Assembly (NCBI RefSeq): GCF_003095655.1
Contig: NZ_CP029151.1
Coordinates: forward strand, 267,501-331,500
Reading direction: 5' to 3'
From: Dokdonia sp. Dokd-P16
GTDB lineage: Bacteria; Bacteroidota; Bacteroidia; Flavobacteriales; Flavobacteriaceae
Length of the DNA: 64,000 nt
Shown here: in pieces, positions 11,601-19,608 of the stretch
Numbering within the stretch: position 1 is the first letter of the stretch
Layout: every line of letters starts with the position of its first letter
Program-made: the position numbers and the translations under genes
Notes under the pieces: model-generated
The model's input: only the letters and a program-made list of their open reading frames with translations
What the model was told of the DNA's origin: nothing
The model's database searches: none

Positions 11601-14179
11601 ATATAGACTTACGTTTTTATGAAACACTAGATAATGCAACGGCAGATACAGGAGCAGGTCAGATAGATATTACGGTTCCTTATAATAACATTTCAGGGAT
11701 GACTTCGCTGTATGTAGTTGCACAAGATACGGATGCTACCACAGCCACAAGTTGTACGAAGATTTATGAGTTTGAGCTTATTGTATTTCCTATTCCTGAG
11801 CTTCCAGCAACACTAGCAACTCTTGCAGCGTGTGATGATAATAATGATTTAATGGAGGTTATTGACCTTACTCAAAATGAGGCTGCGATTATAGGAACGC
11901 AAGATCCAGCAACCCTTGTTATTACTTACCATAATACACAAGCAGATGCCGATTTAGGAATCAATGCGATTGTAAATCCAACCGCTTATTCAGCAACGCA
12001 GATAACACCTCTTGAGATTATCTGGATACGTTTGCAAGTAAGTGACGGCTCTCCAAATATATGTGCTGCCATTGGCTCTTTTGAGATATCGGTAGAGACA
12101 CCACCTACGGCAAACCCGAATGGTGATGAGCTAGACCTGATGATTTGTGATGATGATACAGATACTTTTACCGTATTTGACTTAAGCGTAAACCAAGCCA
12201 GTCTCACTGGTGGTGATCCGCTGCTTACGGTAGTGTATTATGAAAGTATTGCTGCATTAAACGCAGGAACTCCTATTACAGATCCTTCGGCGTACACAAA
12301 TGTTTTAAATCCTCAAACCATCCAGGCAGTAGTATCAAGCCCAGCAGGGTGTAGTGATGGAACGACCTTTAATATTGAAGTATTACCACTGCCAACGCCA
12401 AATACCAATCCAGATGCGCTAGAAGTGTGTGATACGACCACAGATATTGATACCGATGGTGACGGAGTGATTGATGCAGATTCAGGTTCGGCAACAGATG
12501 GTTTTGAAATCTTTGATTTAACACCTGCTATCGCGCAGATTGCGGGAGCAGAACCGGTGAATATAACGGTGTATACAGAACTCGCTTTCGCGGAAGCGAA
12601 CCCAGAAGACACCACGCTAGCCATTGCAGATGTGACTGCGTTTATCAATACCGTGACTGGCAACCAAACATTATACGCAAGAGTAGAACGTGATGTGCCA
12701 GGAGACAGCGACTTGGATAGCGACGGAAATCTATGTTTTGTAGTCGTTCCTTTTGAAGTAGTGGTAAATCCGCTACCGATCTTAGCTGAAGCTGGACCGG
12801 TAGATTATACCTTCTGTGAAGAATTTGATGGTGATGACTCGATGGGAAGTGTAGATCTTACGACCCTCGCAGATTTGGCTGGATTACTTGCTGCGCCGCA
12901 GGTAACCAGTGATTTTATTATCACTTACCATGAACTAGAGGTGCAAGCGGCAGCAAATGCAGCAGCCCTTAGCTCGCCATACACGGTGGCAGATAATCAA
13001 GAATTATTTGTGCGTATAGAAAATGCGATCACGGGATGCGTGAATTTTACCAGCATCATCTTTACGGTAGAGTCACGCCCAGAGGTATTTCCAGCTGATA
13101 ATATCGTGCAATGTGCAGACGATTTTGGAGTAAATATCGCGCCAGAGCAGAGCACAGCAACTTTTGATCTTACTCAGCAAAACGCTGTCATCACTGGAAA
13201 CGTAGCCGCAACTTCCGTGAGTTATTACACCAGCCTTGCAGATGCCCAGGCGATGACAAATGCGATTGCTACGCCTAGTGCTTTTGAAAACACCATAAAT
13301 CCGCAGGTGATTTATGCTAGAGCGGTAAACACTGCAAGTGGCTGTGAGAGTAGCACGGTAGTAGATTTTGAGATATTTGTACAACCGTTACCATACACCA
13401 ATTTAACTAATGAAGGCGGACAGATTTGTGTAGATGAGATTACAGGCGAAGCGCTTAATCCATTTACCATTGATGGTACGGTGGAGAGTCCGCAGATTGG
13501 GGTTACTTATAGTTATGCTTGGACACGTGATGGTGCATTAGTATCCTTAAACCCTGAGGTGACCATCGATGCTGCAGGGACGTATCAAGTGATGATTACC
13601 GCTACTTATGGAGATGGTACAAGCTGCGACTATGTAGCAGAAGCGGTGTATAGCGCAGAGAGTGCTCCCGTTTTTGAAGCGGTCGTTGTAGAATCTTCTT
13701 TTAATAATAGCGGATTATACACAGTAGAAGTCATTAATATTACTGGAGCAGATGCAGCTTCAATATATGAGTTTGCGATAGATGACGGACCTTTCCAGAG
13801 CAGTACAACTTTTACAGGAGTAACACCGGGAACACACACTGTTTTTGGAAGACTGGCGAGTGGTAACTGTAGTATTTCAGAAGTAGAGATAGGGATAATT
13901 GACTACCCACGATTCTTTACACCAAACGCAGATGGTTTCCACGACACATGGAATATTATAGGACTGGGAGTGGCACCAAACTTAAATGCAAAGATCTTCA
14001 TCTTTGATAGATACGGAAAACTATTAAAACAAATCAGCCCAGTAGGTGCTGGATGGGACGGTACATTTAATGGACAACCTATGCCATCAAGTGATTACTG
14101 GTTCCGCGTAGAGTTTACAGAAGTAGATGAGGAAGGAACACAAAGAACCGTAAACGGACACTTTACGTTGAAGAGATAA
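5669..14179 (+). CDS. Giant modular T9SS type B cargo protein 1
   Basis: 2836 residues. A signal peptide at about 1-21 ends in SLSAQ. Residues of about 22-480 resemble the IgGFc-binding-protein N-terminal domain (G-S-T-H-Y-I-P-P). About 20 modules of 80-100 residues follow. Each has a Cys with an acidic loop (CDDDNDGxxxFDL type), a V-x-Y-Y/H centre, a Q-T-I-F-A-R-V-like strand and a second Cys. A PKD/Ig-like segment comes next, then a type B gliding-motility C-terminal domain at about 2746-2836 (FTPNADG...WNI...FDRYGK...WDG...DYWF). The family logic is export by the T9SS to the cell surface as an adhesin or recognition protein; the acidic loops suggest calcium binding. From residue 1132 to the end it is nearly identical to giant protein 2. 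Specific function unknown. Confidence 0.9.
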   Translation: MQIKNYALLVLFLFSFISLSAQLGSTHYIPPLHSRVGVSNATIYLSTPNGDATTPINVTISSGDGTLLSTHQIWSGATAFYEINVFNNSPILVDNTELNTAIQGKGIIIEADDLIYSSLRTFVTNHAGYLTAKGEDALGQRFRLGSARLLETNGSHSFFTSVMATEDNTTISFSDYDTANMIFENGLNPSTVLNAGETFVVSGYSGTIANSEGFIGALLESDKPIIVNSGNLNGNFYQGQYANLFSDMLIDQIVDESSTGFEYMLIRGGGNDSSEVPLIIANQDNTDIYVNGNLVGTIANAGDFIYLDNPSYYLPDTNVQHRNMYVTTNDPSKTIYVYQMLAGRSGTNDDPLAGNGNNFPSATPGMNFIPPLSCFFQNTVDLIPAVREIYPGNFENFTGDILITSRVGNTVTVNGNTLDISTALANPGTPDWETYYVSGLNGDAQIIADGPIAAGLFGGFQSAGFAGYYSGFSVTPEDTTTDICTQAGPIDLLERFNGNPPPGGVWTPPLDSSTNIFDPITDPVSNPSLIYNYSAIGDCDPIDIDITITLIDNPSLDPIDDIDACESYILTDPSTLSGNFLNAPQYFSGLQSDMTTTVIDWTVPITTTTTIFVYDENFGDPDLCPEEFSFTVTISDEAVANLVPTIRICDDITNDGIAIFDLETLTETTILGTQNETSFSITWHTTEQQAIDNVLSFSNPSAFETSSTTVYARIENNFSNSCFDTIAIPLFVDAQPTANAVPTQNICDDLSDDGVEIIDLTDLSSIVLVSQDASVFNIDYYPTNADATAEVNIIANPTAFSVNGTDTITARIYNSDNNLCAQFTDITVNIIPQATAVHPGDYTICDNSIDGSDTNGFVNFDFLTLNSVILDGQNPSVFNVSYHANLNDATSNSNPLPSTFYNTDAGGQSITARVSNNQNDSCFAMTTFDIVVAPLPVITTPVLLSQCDTDTDGFALFNLTEAESLLSPNWQNETFTYFDSGNNPISFPTSYTNQTVNNESIFVTVTTSNGCIRQGQINLEVDTSEIPDTFLLEYFECDTDNDGEAIFDFSDATAQILALFPVGQMLTVSYYETQQEAETEINSLNSIINSYTNNLNLTDNNGNQNIWVRVDGDTANDCRGLGIHIQLTVTPNPTFLPTISNIETCSAVANAASFDLTQNTAEITAGDTDLEVTFYESIAAYSATPPVAIGNPTSFSNSSNPQTIFYSLRSISSTCTTFDTAMNFEIIVNQNPVAITPLELQVCDDDGVADGFTTVDLSQKDAEITSGFNANLTVTYHLDAAGAATGDASIPDSTMFTTTSNPQIVEVRVTDNTTACFSTTSMSIRSFPVPVAVTPADYEACDDDNDGVFDFFVLSSRDAEITGGDPSLSVAYYLTQADADNAPVGQELDAAMYINNDPFEQIVFARVFNAIGCYDTTPLTLRVLNTPMPNENATPFTLCDDNSDGLQIFDLSTQVVNILGSLDPATHSVEWFSSLASAENGTPAIAASTAYTSNTATVFAVVTDTAQPTTTATFCSNIATLSLIVNPLPTPVQPAEYELCDDLESGSDTDEFASFDLRSRDDEITGGNDDWAVSYHLTQGDADAGVPALPDVYQNTVMANQTIFARVENIVTSCFETITLTLVVNPLPSPTTITAVEECDTMANDGDTDNDGDAVFDLTGQVTTDIINGETFMSLTFHETLASAELGSPSIATPAAYETASRTIYVRATDTDPATATQCYRVIELVLTVQPAPVLPTVIPDLTSCDDNVDGQALFDLTQNDPIVLGTQTTADVTLTYHETLASAEAMVGSASDMPVADPLNYLASAPTTPIWVRLENTTTGCTVVGTFNLNIAMIPAITPPGVFEECDSAGALVGTDSDGITSFDLTSLDSLITGGDTTLSVSYYESQADLDAGATNAIMTPTAYINTGMSPQTIFILVTSDQAGMCGAQTTVDLQVNPLPVIGEPLPAAIACDEDNDGFGAFDLQQYNDDLLATVTDIDLRFYETLDNATADTGAGQIDITVPYNNISGMTSLYVVAQDTDATTATSCTKIYEFELIVFPIPELPATLATLAACDDNNDLMEVIDLTQNEAAIIGTQDPATLVITYHNTQADADLGINAIVNPTAYSATQITPLEIIWIRLQVSDGSPNICAAIGSFEISVETPPTANPNGDELDLMICDDDTDTFTVFDLSVNQASLTGGDPLLTVVYYESIAALNAGTPITDPSAYTNVLNPQTIQAVVSSPAGCSDGTTFNIEVLPLPTPNTNPDALEVCDTTTDIDTDGDGVIDADSGSATDGFEIFDLTPAIAQIAGAEPVNITVYTELAFAEANPEDTTLAIADVTAFINTVTGNQTLYARVERDVPGDSDLDSDGNLCFVVVPFEVVVNPLPILAEAGPVDYTFCEEFDGDDSMGSVDLTTLADLAGLLAAPQVTSDFIITYHELEVQAAANAAALSSPYTVADNQELFVRIENAITGCVNFTSIIFTVESRPEVFPADNIVQCADDFGVNIAPEQSTATFDLTQQNAVITGNVAATSVSYYTSLADAQAMTNAIATPSAFENTINPQVIYARAVNTASGCESSTVVDFEIFVQPLPYTNLTNEGGQICVDEITGEALNPFTIDGTVESPQIGVTYSYAWTRDGALVSLNPEVTIDAAGTYQVMITATYGDGTSCDYVAEAVYSAESAPVFEAVVVESSFNNSGLYTVEVINITGADAASIYEFAIDDGPFQSSTTFTGVTPGTHTVFGRLASGNCSISEVEIGIIDYPRFFTPNADGFHDTWNIIGLGVAPNLNAKIFIFDRYGKLLKQISPVGAGWDGTFNGQPMPSSDYWFRVEFTEVDEEGTQRTVNGHFTLKR
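12583..12598. repeat. Palindromic repeat inside giant gene 1
   Basis: CGCTTTCGCGGAAGCG, one mismatch, read as LAFAEA in a module. The matching site in giant gene 2 is at 37207. More decayed copies of type CTCGCTTCCGCGGAA occur in this gene near 10090 and 10710. Confidence 0.75.
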
Positions 14180-14201
14180 GGAAAGCATACATTGATTACA
14201 G

Positions 14202-14236
14202 AAGCCCTCAGTATGTGTTACTGGGGGCTTTTTTGT
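14202..14236 (+). terminator. Giant gene 1 terminator
   Basis: Inverted repeat AAGCCCTCAGTA / TACTGGGGGCTT (one G-T pair) followed by TTTTTTGT. The same terminator follows giant gene 2 and belongs to the 5.2-kb inverted repeat. Confidence 0.88.
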
Positions 14237-14252
14237 TGTTTTCGCGAAAGCG
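14237..14252. repeat. Palindromic repeat at edge of inverted repeat
   Basis: TGTTTTCGCGAAAGCG, two mismatches. It starts at the first base after the large inverted repeat loses identity. Confidence 0.7.
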
Positions 14253-14340
14253 AGATTGCACAACTTATTATAAAACTTTTGAAGTAGCTTTAAAACACTT
14301 TCATCGAAATTCCGTTACTTTGAGTGTAATAATAAAATTT

Positions 14341-15024
14341 ATGTCTACACCCGTTCTTGAACTCTCACACGCTGCTATATATCAGCGAGAAAATTTAATT
14401 TTATCTGAAGTTAATGTTACCATTGAACCAGGTGACTTTGTGTATCTTATAGGTAAAACGGGTTCTGGAAAAAGTAGTTTCATGAAAACGCTTTATGGTG
14501 ATTTACCGCTCACAGAGGGAAAAGGGAATATTGTAGGGTTTGATCTCAATGGACTTAAGGAAAAGAATATCCCATTTTTACGCCGTAAGCTAGGTGTTGT
14601 TTTTCAGGATTTTAAATTATTAAATGACCGAACCGTTATCGAGAATTTAAAATTTGTTTTAAAAGCAACTGGATGGAAGGATAAGGCTGCTATGACAAGT
14701 AAAATAGATTCGGTTCTTGATAAAGTGGGGATGAAAAGCAAAGGATTTAAGTTCCCTTATCAGCTTTCTGGTGGAGAACAACAACGTATTGCTATTGCAC
14801 GCGCTTTACTCAATGATCCCGAGCTTATCCTTGCAGATGAACCTACTGGAAATCTTGACCCGCAAACCAGTGTTGAAGTCATGGAAGTGCTTCAAGAGAT
14901 TAATAAGAATGGGAACACTATACTAATGGCAACTCACGATTATGCGCTCTTATTAAAATACCCATCTAAAACACTGAAGTGCGATGGTAATAAGGTTTTT
15001 GAGGTTGTACAGAAAACAGTTTAA
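14341..15024 (+). CDS. ftsE: FtsE-like ABC transporter ATPase
   Basis: 227 residues from the ATG at 14341. The longer in-frame extension to 14215 covers a terminator and a palindrome, so it is rejected. Walker A is GKTGSGKSS at about 38-46, the ABC signature LSGGEQQR starts near 142, Walker B is [12 protein letters not shown] around 161-172, and the switch His is His199. In the FtsEX complex this ATPase sits on the cytoplasmic face and couples ATP hydrolysis to activation of peptidoglycan hydrolases at division. No ftsX lies next to it, which is common in Bacteroidota. It follows giant gene 1 and is transcribed separately from it. Confidence 0.9.
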   Translation: MSTPVLELSHAAIYQRENLILSEVNVTIEPGDFVYLIGKTGSGKSSFMKTLYGDLPLTEGKGNIVGFDLNGLKEKNIPFLRRKLGVVFQDFKLLNDRTVIENLKFVLKATGWKDKAAMTSKIDSVLDKVGMKSKGFKFPYQLSGGEQQRIAIARALLNDPELILADEPTGNLDPQTSVEVMEVLQEINKNGNTILMATHDYALLLKYPSKTLKCDGNKVFEVVQKTV

Positions 15025-15182
15025 AATCTTTTCTGAGCATATATATTATCCAATTCATCAATAAATTGGTGTTTGATTGATAATGAAGTCTTCCTCATAT
15101 AAATTAATGAGTGAGACTTCATATAGATTTTGGCTAGTAAAATGCCTAAAACTTCTATTTAGCGTATATTGACATTACTTTA

Positions 15183-16061
15183 ATGCTTTCTATACTTATC
15201 CCTACATATAATACTGATATCACAGATCTTGTCCAGTCTATCTGTGAGCAAGCACATCGTGCGAGGATTACTTTTGAATTGATTTTCTGTGAAGATGCAT
15301 CTTATTTACAAACAGAAAAAAACGTACAACTTCTAGGAAACACTAACGTAAAACGGCTAATAAACGCTACCAATTTAGGTAGAACTGCCACCCGTTCTAA
15401 ACTTGCCGATAATGCAACATATAGTTGGCTACTATTTCTAGATGCAGATGTTGCACTACCTTCAATAAATTTTATTGAAAATTATGTTTCTCATCTCAAA
15501 TTATCACATGATATTATTCATGGTGGAGTTTCATATTTAAAAAATGGCAACCATAACTCCGCGCTAAGACATAGATACGGTTTACAAAGAGAAGCACAAT
15601 TAGCTAAAGTAAGGTTAAAAAAACCTTACTATATCATTTCTCAAAATATACTTGTAAAAAAGGAAATTTTTTTAAAGCTAAATACAATTGAATCAAATAG
15701 GTATGGTCTTGATAATATATTCTCCTATCAAATTTTTAAACAAGGGTATGATGTCCAACACATAGATAACCCAGTAATACATCAAGGTTTAGAAAAGAAC
15801 GATGTGTTTTTAAAAAAGTCTTCACAAGCGATAGAAACTCTTATTTATTATGAAGAGAATGGTCTAATGGCTCAAGACTTCACACGTTTACAAAAAAGCT
15901 ACCTTACTCTTAAAAAATACAGAGGAGTACTTATTTTTAGGGTTACCATAGGTAAAGGTATCAAGTACATTGAAAAAAACTTAATGAGCAAGAAGCCATC
16001 TCTATTGCTTTTTGACTTGTACAGACTACATCATTATATAACTCTTAAAGAAAATGCCTAA
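15183..16061 (+). CDS. Family 2 glycosyltransferase
   Basis: 292 residues. GT-A fold start MLSILIPTYN, a nucleotide-binding acidic stretch (IFCEDAS), and a D-x-D metal/UDP site at Asp87-Ala-Asp89 (FLDADVAL). It would transfer a sugar from a nucleotide donor to a growing surface glycan on the inner face of the cytoplasmic membrane. No membrane segments seen. It overlaps the next gene by 8 bp, so the two are probably co-translated. Donor and acceptor cannot be told from sequence. Confidence 0.87.
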   Translation: MLSILIPTYNTDITDLVQSICEQAHRARITFELIFCEDASYLQTEKNVQLLGNTNVKRLINATNLGRTATRSKLADNATYSWLLFLDADVALPSINFIENYVSHLKLSHDIIHGGVSYLKNGNHNSALRHRYGLQREAQLAKVRLKKPYYIISQNILVKKEIFLKLNTIESNRYGLDNIFSYQIFKQGYDVQHIDNPVIHQGLEKNDVFLKKSSQAIETLIYYEENGLMAQDFTRLQKSYLTLKKYRGVLIFRVTIGKGIKYIEKNLMSKKPSLLLFDLYRLHHYITLKENA

Positions 16062-16986
16062 GTTCTCGGTAGTCATATCGGTTTATAATAAGGAGGACTT
16101 TATACAGAAGACTGTAGAAAGTGTCTTAAACCAATCGGTGCAAGATTTTGAGATTATTATAGTTAATGATGGTTCAACTGATGATAGTGCTAACATCATC
16201 AAAAATATTGATCAAGCAGCCATAAATTATATCGAATTACCTCAAAATGTAGGTGCTAGTGCAGCTAGAAATATAGGTATTAAATCTGCCAAAGGATCCT
16301 TTATTGCGCTTCTGGATGGAGATGATGTTTGGGAAAACTATTATCTAGCCGAGATTGTAAGTCTCATGCATATGTTTCCTCATCATTACGTTTTCGCGAC
16401 AGCGGTATTCAAAGAATATATAGGAAAAACTACAGCAAGTAACTATAGTTTTGATAATCCAAATGAAGACACTTTTCTAGATCTAAACTACTTTGAGAGT
16501 AGCTATAAAAACTCGCTATTAACGAGTAGTTCTGCAGTGATACATAAGTCCGTTTTTCATGATATTGGGTCTTATGATGAGTCCATAAAAAGCGGACAAG
16601 ACACAGATCTATGGATTAGAATAGGAATTAAATATCGAGTAGCTTTCAGTACTAAGCCCGCTGTAACTTATATCTATGCGCCACAAAGTCTTTATAAAAG
16701 TATAAGCAGTGTTACACATAGACCTGATTATCTCAATTATCTTAATGAAGAAGAAGAGCTTGAGAGCTTAAAGAAATTTATAGATCTCAATAGATATTCC
16801 TTAATACTGAGGGCTAGGTTATGGAATGAGCCGCAAAGAGCGACCGTATATCTTGATAATCTTGACCTAAATAGTCTTAATAGTAGACAGCGGTTTCTAA
16901 TTAATTTACCTCCGAGCGTTTTGAAAATAGCGTTTAAATCCCAAGAACTATTAGCACAAGCGGGGATTAATCTATCTGCTTTCTAG
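16054..16986 (+). CDS. Family 2 glycosyltransferase
   Basis: 310 residues. Textbook GT2 N-terminus (SVVISVYNKEDFI, VNDGSTDDS) and acidic DGDD motif at residues 88-91. The N-terminal half is catalytic; the C-terminal part is variable and probably sets the acceptor. Translationally coupled to the upstream GT2 by an 8-bp overlap. Converges with the fdtA-like gene, the two stops overlapping by 4 bp. A decayed palindrome copy (16389-16404) is read as VFATA. Confidence 0.9.
   Translation: MPKFSVVISVYNKEDFIQKTVESVLNQSVQDFEIIIVNDGSTDDSANIIKNIDQAAINYIELPQNVGASAARNIGIKSAKGSFIALLDGDDVWENYYLAEIVSLMHMFPHHYVFATAVFKEYIGKTTASNYSFDNPNEDTFLDLNYFESSYKNSLLTSSSAVIHKSVFHDIGSYDESIKSGQDTDLWIRIGIKYRVAFSTKPAVTYIYAPQSLYKSISSVTHRPDYLNYLNEEEELESLKKFIDLNRYSLILRARLWNEPQRATVYLDNLDLNSLNSRQRFLINLPPSVLKIAFKSQELLAQAGINLSAF
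16389..16404. repeat. Palindromic repeat inside GT2 gene
   Basis: CGTTTTCGCGACAGCG, two mismatches to the consensus. Confidence 0.6.
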
Positions 16987-17363
16987 CCAATAAAATCTTT
17001 ATAATCGCGGATGTAATCTTGCTCATCATATTCATGAGAAGCGAGTACGAGACAAACAGAACCAGATGAGAAATTTTCTAGTTCTCGCCATATACTCACA
17101 TCAATTAACAAGCCTTCACTCGGATTGTTAAGCATAACCCGTTCTTTAGTCGTTCCATTATCGAGCACCACTTCAAAGCTACCGCTTACTGCAATGAGCA
17201 ATTCTACACATTCTTTATGTGCATGACCGCCGCGATAGGCGCCACTAGGTACATCGTGTAAATAATAAACTCGCTTGATATCATGTGGAAACACACCATT
17301 TTCTATAACCGCAAGGTTGCCTCGCGGGTCTGTTATTCTAGGGATTTCTATAATTTTTTTCAT
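16983..17363 (-). CDS. FdtA/QdtA-like sugar 3,4-ketoisomerase
   Basis: 126-residue single cupin of the WxcM-like/FdtA family. These enzymes isomerise dTDP-4-keto-6-deoxyglucose to the 3-keto sugar, the committed step towards dTDP-Fuc3NAc or dTDP-Qui3NAc. Visible motifs: D-P-R-G-N-L near the start, Y-R-G-G-H-A-H-K with the catalytic-type histidines at 47 and 49, and the V-x-L-D-N-G turn. The upstream neighbour on this strand is a GT4 gene with a 4-bp overlap. An FdtB-like aminotransferase is at 21424. Whether the product is the galacto (FdtA) or gluco (QdtA) isomer cannot be read from sequence by eye. Confidence 0.88.
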   Translation of the reverse strand: MKKIIEIPRITDPRGNLAVIENGVFPHDIKRVYYLHDVPSGAYRGGHAHKECVELLIAVSGSFEVVLDNGTTKERVMLNNPSEGLLIDVSIWRELENFSSGSVCLVLASHEYDEQDYIRDYKDFIG

Positions 17364-18478
17364 AAGGAATTTATCAGTGTATTCCAGTCATTACTAATCT
17401 GTTCTTGTGACAAGTGTGCTACACTGTCTTTGGCATTTGATTTACAATGTGCTAAAAGTTCGCCATCAAGAACAAACATACGTATAGCATTAGATAATGC
17501 CACTATATCATAATTAGGAACTAATAATCCATTATGACCGTGTTGTACTATTTCATTAGGTCCAGACTCGCAATCTACACTTATCACTGGAGTTCCTAGT
17601 GATAATGACTCTACAAGCACCATTGGGAAACCTTCATAATGACTAGTTAAGAGCGTAAATAATGCATTTTTCACGATGGAGGACGGTTGTCTTTGATGAC
17701 CTACAAAGTAGATTTTATTGCTAACGTTTAGTTTTTTGGCCAGGATAACTAGTTTTTCATTATCCTGACCGTCTCCCATTATTACGAGAGGTGTTTTTAA
17801 GTTCGCTTTCGCGAAAGCGGAAATCATCAAACTAAAATTCTTAACATCATCTACGAGTCTCCCATAACCAAGAATATAGGTACTGGGCAATGTACTAGAA
17901 GTTTCTGCTACTGAAAATTGAGGAATAGCATTGTAAATGTGGTTTGTGTTTCTGAAGCCATAAGTCTCTGTGATCTTATCACAAATGCGTTTTGAAACTC
18001 CTATAAAATTGGAGTTGTTGTAAAGTCTCTTTGCTATAGATATGGGCTTAGGGAAATAGGTTTCTAAACGGGCGCTACGCACCATAAATGCGACTTTAAG
18101 GTTACGATAGATGTATTGCGTATAGCAAATCTCTTTAAGTAGAGAGGGTCTAGATCTATTGTCTATAATTAAATCAAAATTGTGCTGGATTAAATACGCT
18201 CTTAATCTCTTCAAATGACCCCATCTAGCGGTTAAAGAATCATCAGTAAATTTATAACTCCCTAAATTAAAAAGTGTTCCTGTGTATGGGACTTCAATGT
18301 CTTCTCTTAAGGTGACGATATGCACCGTGTGCCCTAATCCAGACAACATAGTCGATAAAATCCCCAGCGATCGCTCTGCGCCACCACCTGCCAAAGAGAT
18401 GGTAACTAACGCAATTTTTTTATGAGTATCTTTAGGCAACGGAAGAAATTTTGAATACCAAATATAGTCAATGCGCAT
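17360..18478 (-). CDS. Family 4 glycosyltransferase
   Basis: 372 residues, GT-B fold. The N-terminal Rossmann domain has the GGGAERS donor-loop motif after about 24 extra residues. The C-terminal domain has a nucleotide-sugar site (YEGFPMVLVESLSLGTPVIS). A perfect palindrome copy is read as SAFAKA near residue 225. The ATG at 18478 lies inside the first codons of the divergent gene at 18471. A later TTG about 14 codons in would give a more usual GT4 N-terminus, so the start is uncertain. Confidence 0.88.
   Translation of the reverse strand: MRIDYIWYSKFLPLPKDTHKKIALVTISLAGGGAERSLGILSTMLSGLGHTVHIVTLREDIEVPYTGTLFNLGSYKFTDDSLTARWGHLKRLRAYLIQHNFDLIIDNRSRPSLLKEICYTQYIYRNLKVAFMVRSARLETYFPKPISIAKRLYNNSNFIGVSKRICDKITETYGFRNTNHIYNAIPQFSVAETSSTLPSTYILGYGRLVDDVKNFSLMISAFAKANLKTPLVIMGDGQDNEKLVILAKKLNVSNKIYFVGHQRQPSSIVKNALFTLLTSHYEGFPMVLVESLSLGTPVISVDCESGPNEIVQHGHNGLLVPNYDIVALSNAIRMFVLDGELLAHCKSNAKDSVAHLSQEQISNDWNTLINSL
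17804..17819. repeat. Palindromic repeat, perfect copy
   Basis: CGCTTTCGCGAAAGCG inside the GT4 gene, read as AFAKA. Confidence 0.95.
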
Positions 18479-19604
18479 CTTACTTGTAGGCGAATACAGC
18501 CGACTTCACAATTCGCTCAAAGAAGGACTCCTACAGTTAGGTCACGAAGTAACGATTGTGGGAAGTGGCGATGGATTTAAAAACTATCCTGTAGATATTA
18601 AACTTGAAAGAGGCTACACTAGCGGATGGAGAAAAAAGCTTAAACTTATTATTCTTAAAGCAGTTAGTATTGATATTTCTGAAATCGCTTTACGAAAATC
18701 ATTCAACACTTTAAAACCACAACTTTCTGGTTATGATGTGGTACAGCTCATTAATGAGTCTAGTTTCAACACCACACCGTCATTAGAACTAGAAATAGCT
18801 CAGTATTTAAAAAATCACAATAAGAAAGTATTTCTCCTCTCTTGTGGTGCAGATTATCCAAGTATCACACATGCATTTACAGAGGAGCTTCCATACACTA
18901 TAGTAACACCGTTTCAAGAAGAAAAGATAGATAAGAAATCTTTTGCCCCTGTGCTTAAGTATCTCGAGCTTGGTTATAAGGAACTACATAAAGAATTATA
19001 TGAGCTTATAGATGGCGTGATTGCTACAGATCTTGACTATCATATACCGCTCAAAGGTCATGATGCATATGTAGGTTTAATTCCTAATCCCATAAACACA
19101 GATACCATTAAAAGCTTATCTCAGGAGAATACAAATCCTATTGTAATCTTTCATGGTATAAATCGCGCAAACTATTTTAAGAAAGGAAATGATATTTTTG
19201 AAAATGCGCTTGCAATAATTAAAGAGAAATATGCTTCAAAAGTTACTATAATTACCACCGAAAGCTTACCCTATAAAACCTATATTAAAAAGTATAATAG
19301 CGCACATATTATTCTAGATCAAGTATATTCACATGATCAAGGCTATAATGCTCTTGAAGCTATGGCACAAGGTAAAGTAGTGTTTACTGGCGCTGGCATT
19401 CACTTTAAGGAGCATTACAATCTTTCAGAAACTGTGGCCGTAGATGCTACGCCAGATGTAGATCAAATAGTGCGCAGTTTAAAGAAACTCATTGAAAATC
19501 CAGAAACCATTGAGGAGATAGGAAGGAACGCTCGATTATTTATTGAGACTCATCATCATTATAAGAAAGTCGCACAAACTTACATTGATACTTGGAATAA
19601 TTAA
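18471..19604 (+). CDS. Glycosyltransferase, family 4-like
   Basis: 377 residues. Starts MRILLVGEYSRLHNSLKEGL, a GT-B N-terminal Rossmann strand. The C-terminal half has the G-Y-N-A-L-E-A-M-A-Q-G-K segment that occupies the donor-binding position in GT4 enzymes. It is the only plus-strand gene inside an otherwise minus-strand run (16983-23507), divergent from the GT4 before it and convergent with the acyltransferase after it (4-bp gap). Its start codon overlaps the start of its divergent neighbour, which suggests rearrangement or insertion at this point. Confidence 0.82.
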   Translation: MRILLVGEYSRLHNSLKEGLLQLGHEVTIVGSGDGFKNYPVDIKLERGYTSGWRKKLKLIILKAVSIDISEIALRKSFNTLKPQLSGYDVVQLINESSFNTTPSLELEIAQYLKNHNKKVFLLSCGADYPSITHAFTEELPYTIVTPFQEEKIDKKSFAPVLKYLELGYKELHKELYELIDGVIATDLDYHIPLKGHDAYVGLIPNPINTDTIKSLSQENTNPIVIFHGINRANYFKKGNDIFENALAIIKEKYASKVTIITTESLPYKTYIKKYNSAHIILDQVYSHDQGYNALEAMAQGKVVFTGAGIHFKEHYNLSETVAVDATPDVDQIVRSLKKLIENPETIEEIGRNARLFIETHHHYKKVAQTYIDTWNN

Positions 19605-19608
19605 TTCT

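Larger units (their letters stand above)
9062..14236 (+). repeat. Large inverted repeat, left copy (5175 bp)
   Basis: Covers codons 1132-2836 of giant gene 1 plus its terminator. The right copy (35569-40743, opposite strand) has exactly the same length and about 70 amino-acid differences over 1705 residues by my count. Upstream of residue 1132 the proteins are only loosely alike. The left end is sharp at the N-P-T-F-L-P motif. The right end is sharp at 14236, next to a palindrome copy. Confidence 0.93.

Noticed and set aside
9062-13400. CRISPR-like or tandem DNA repeat array in the giant genes
   Set aside because: Repetition is at protein-module level (80-100 residues, divergent DNA) and in frame throughout; no short identical repeats with spacers.
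7507-13839. Several antisense frames of 70-116 codons inside giant gene 1, with counterparts in giant gene 2
   Set aside because: They mirror the repetitive, codon-biased modules; the same shadow appears at equivalent positions in both copies, and no start signals or family motifs are seen.
14215-14340. N-terminal extension of the FtsE-like ATPase
   Set aside because: It runs through the giant gene 1 terminator and a palindrome copy; FtsE similarity begins at the ATG at 14341.
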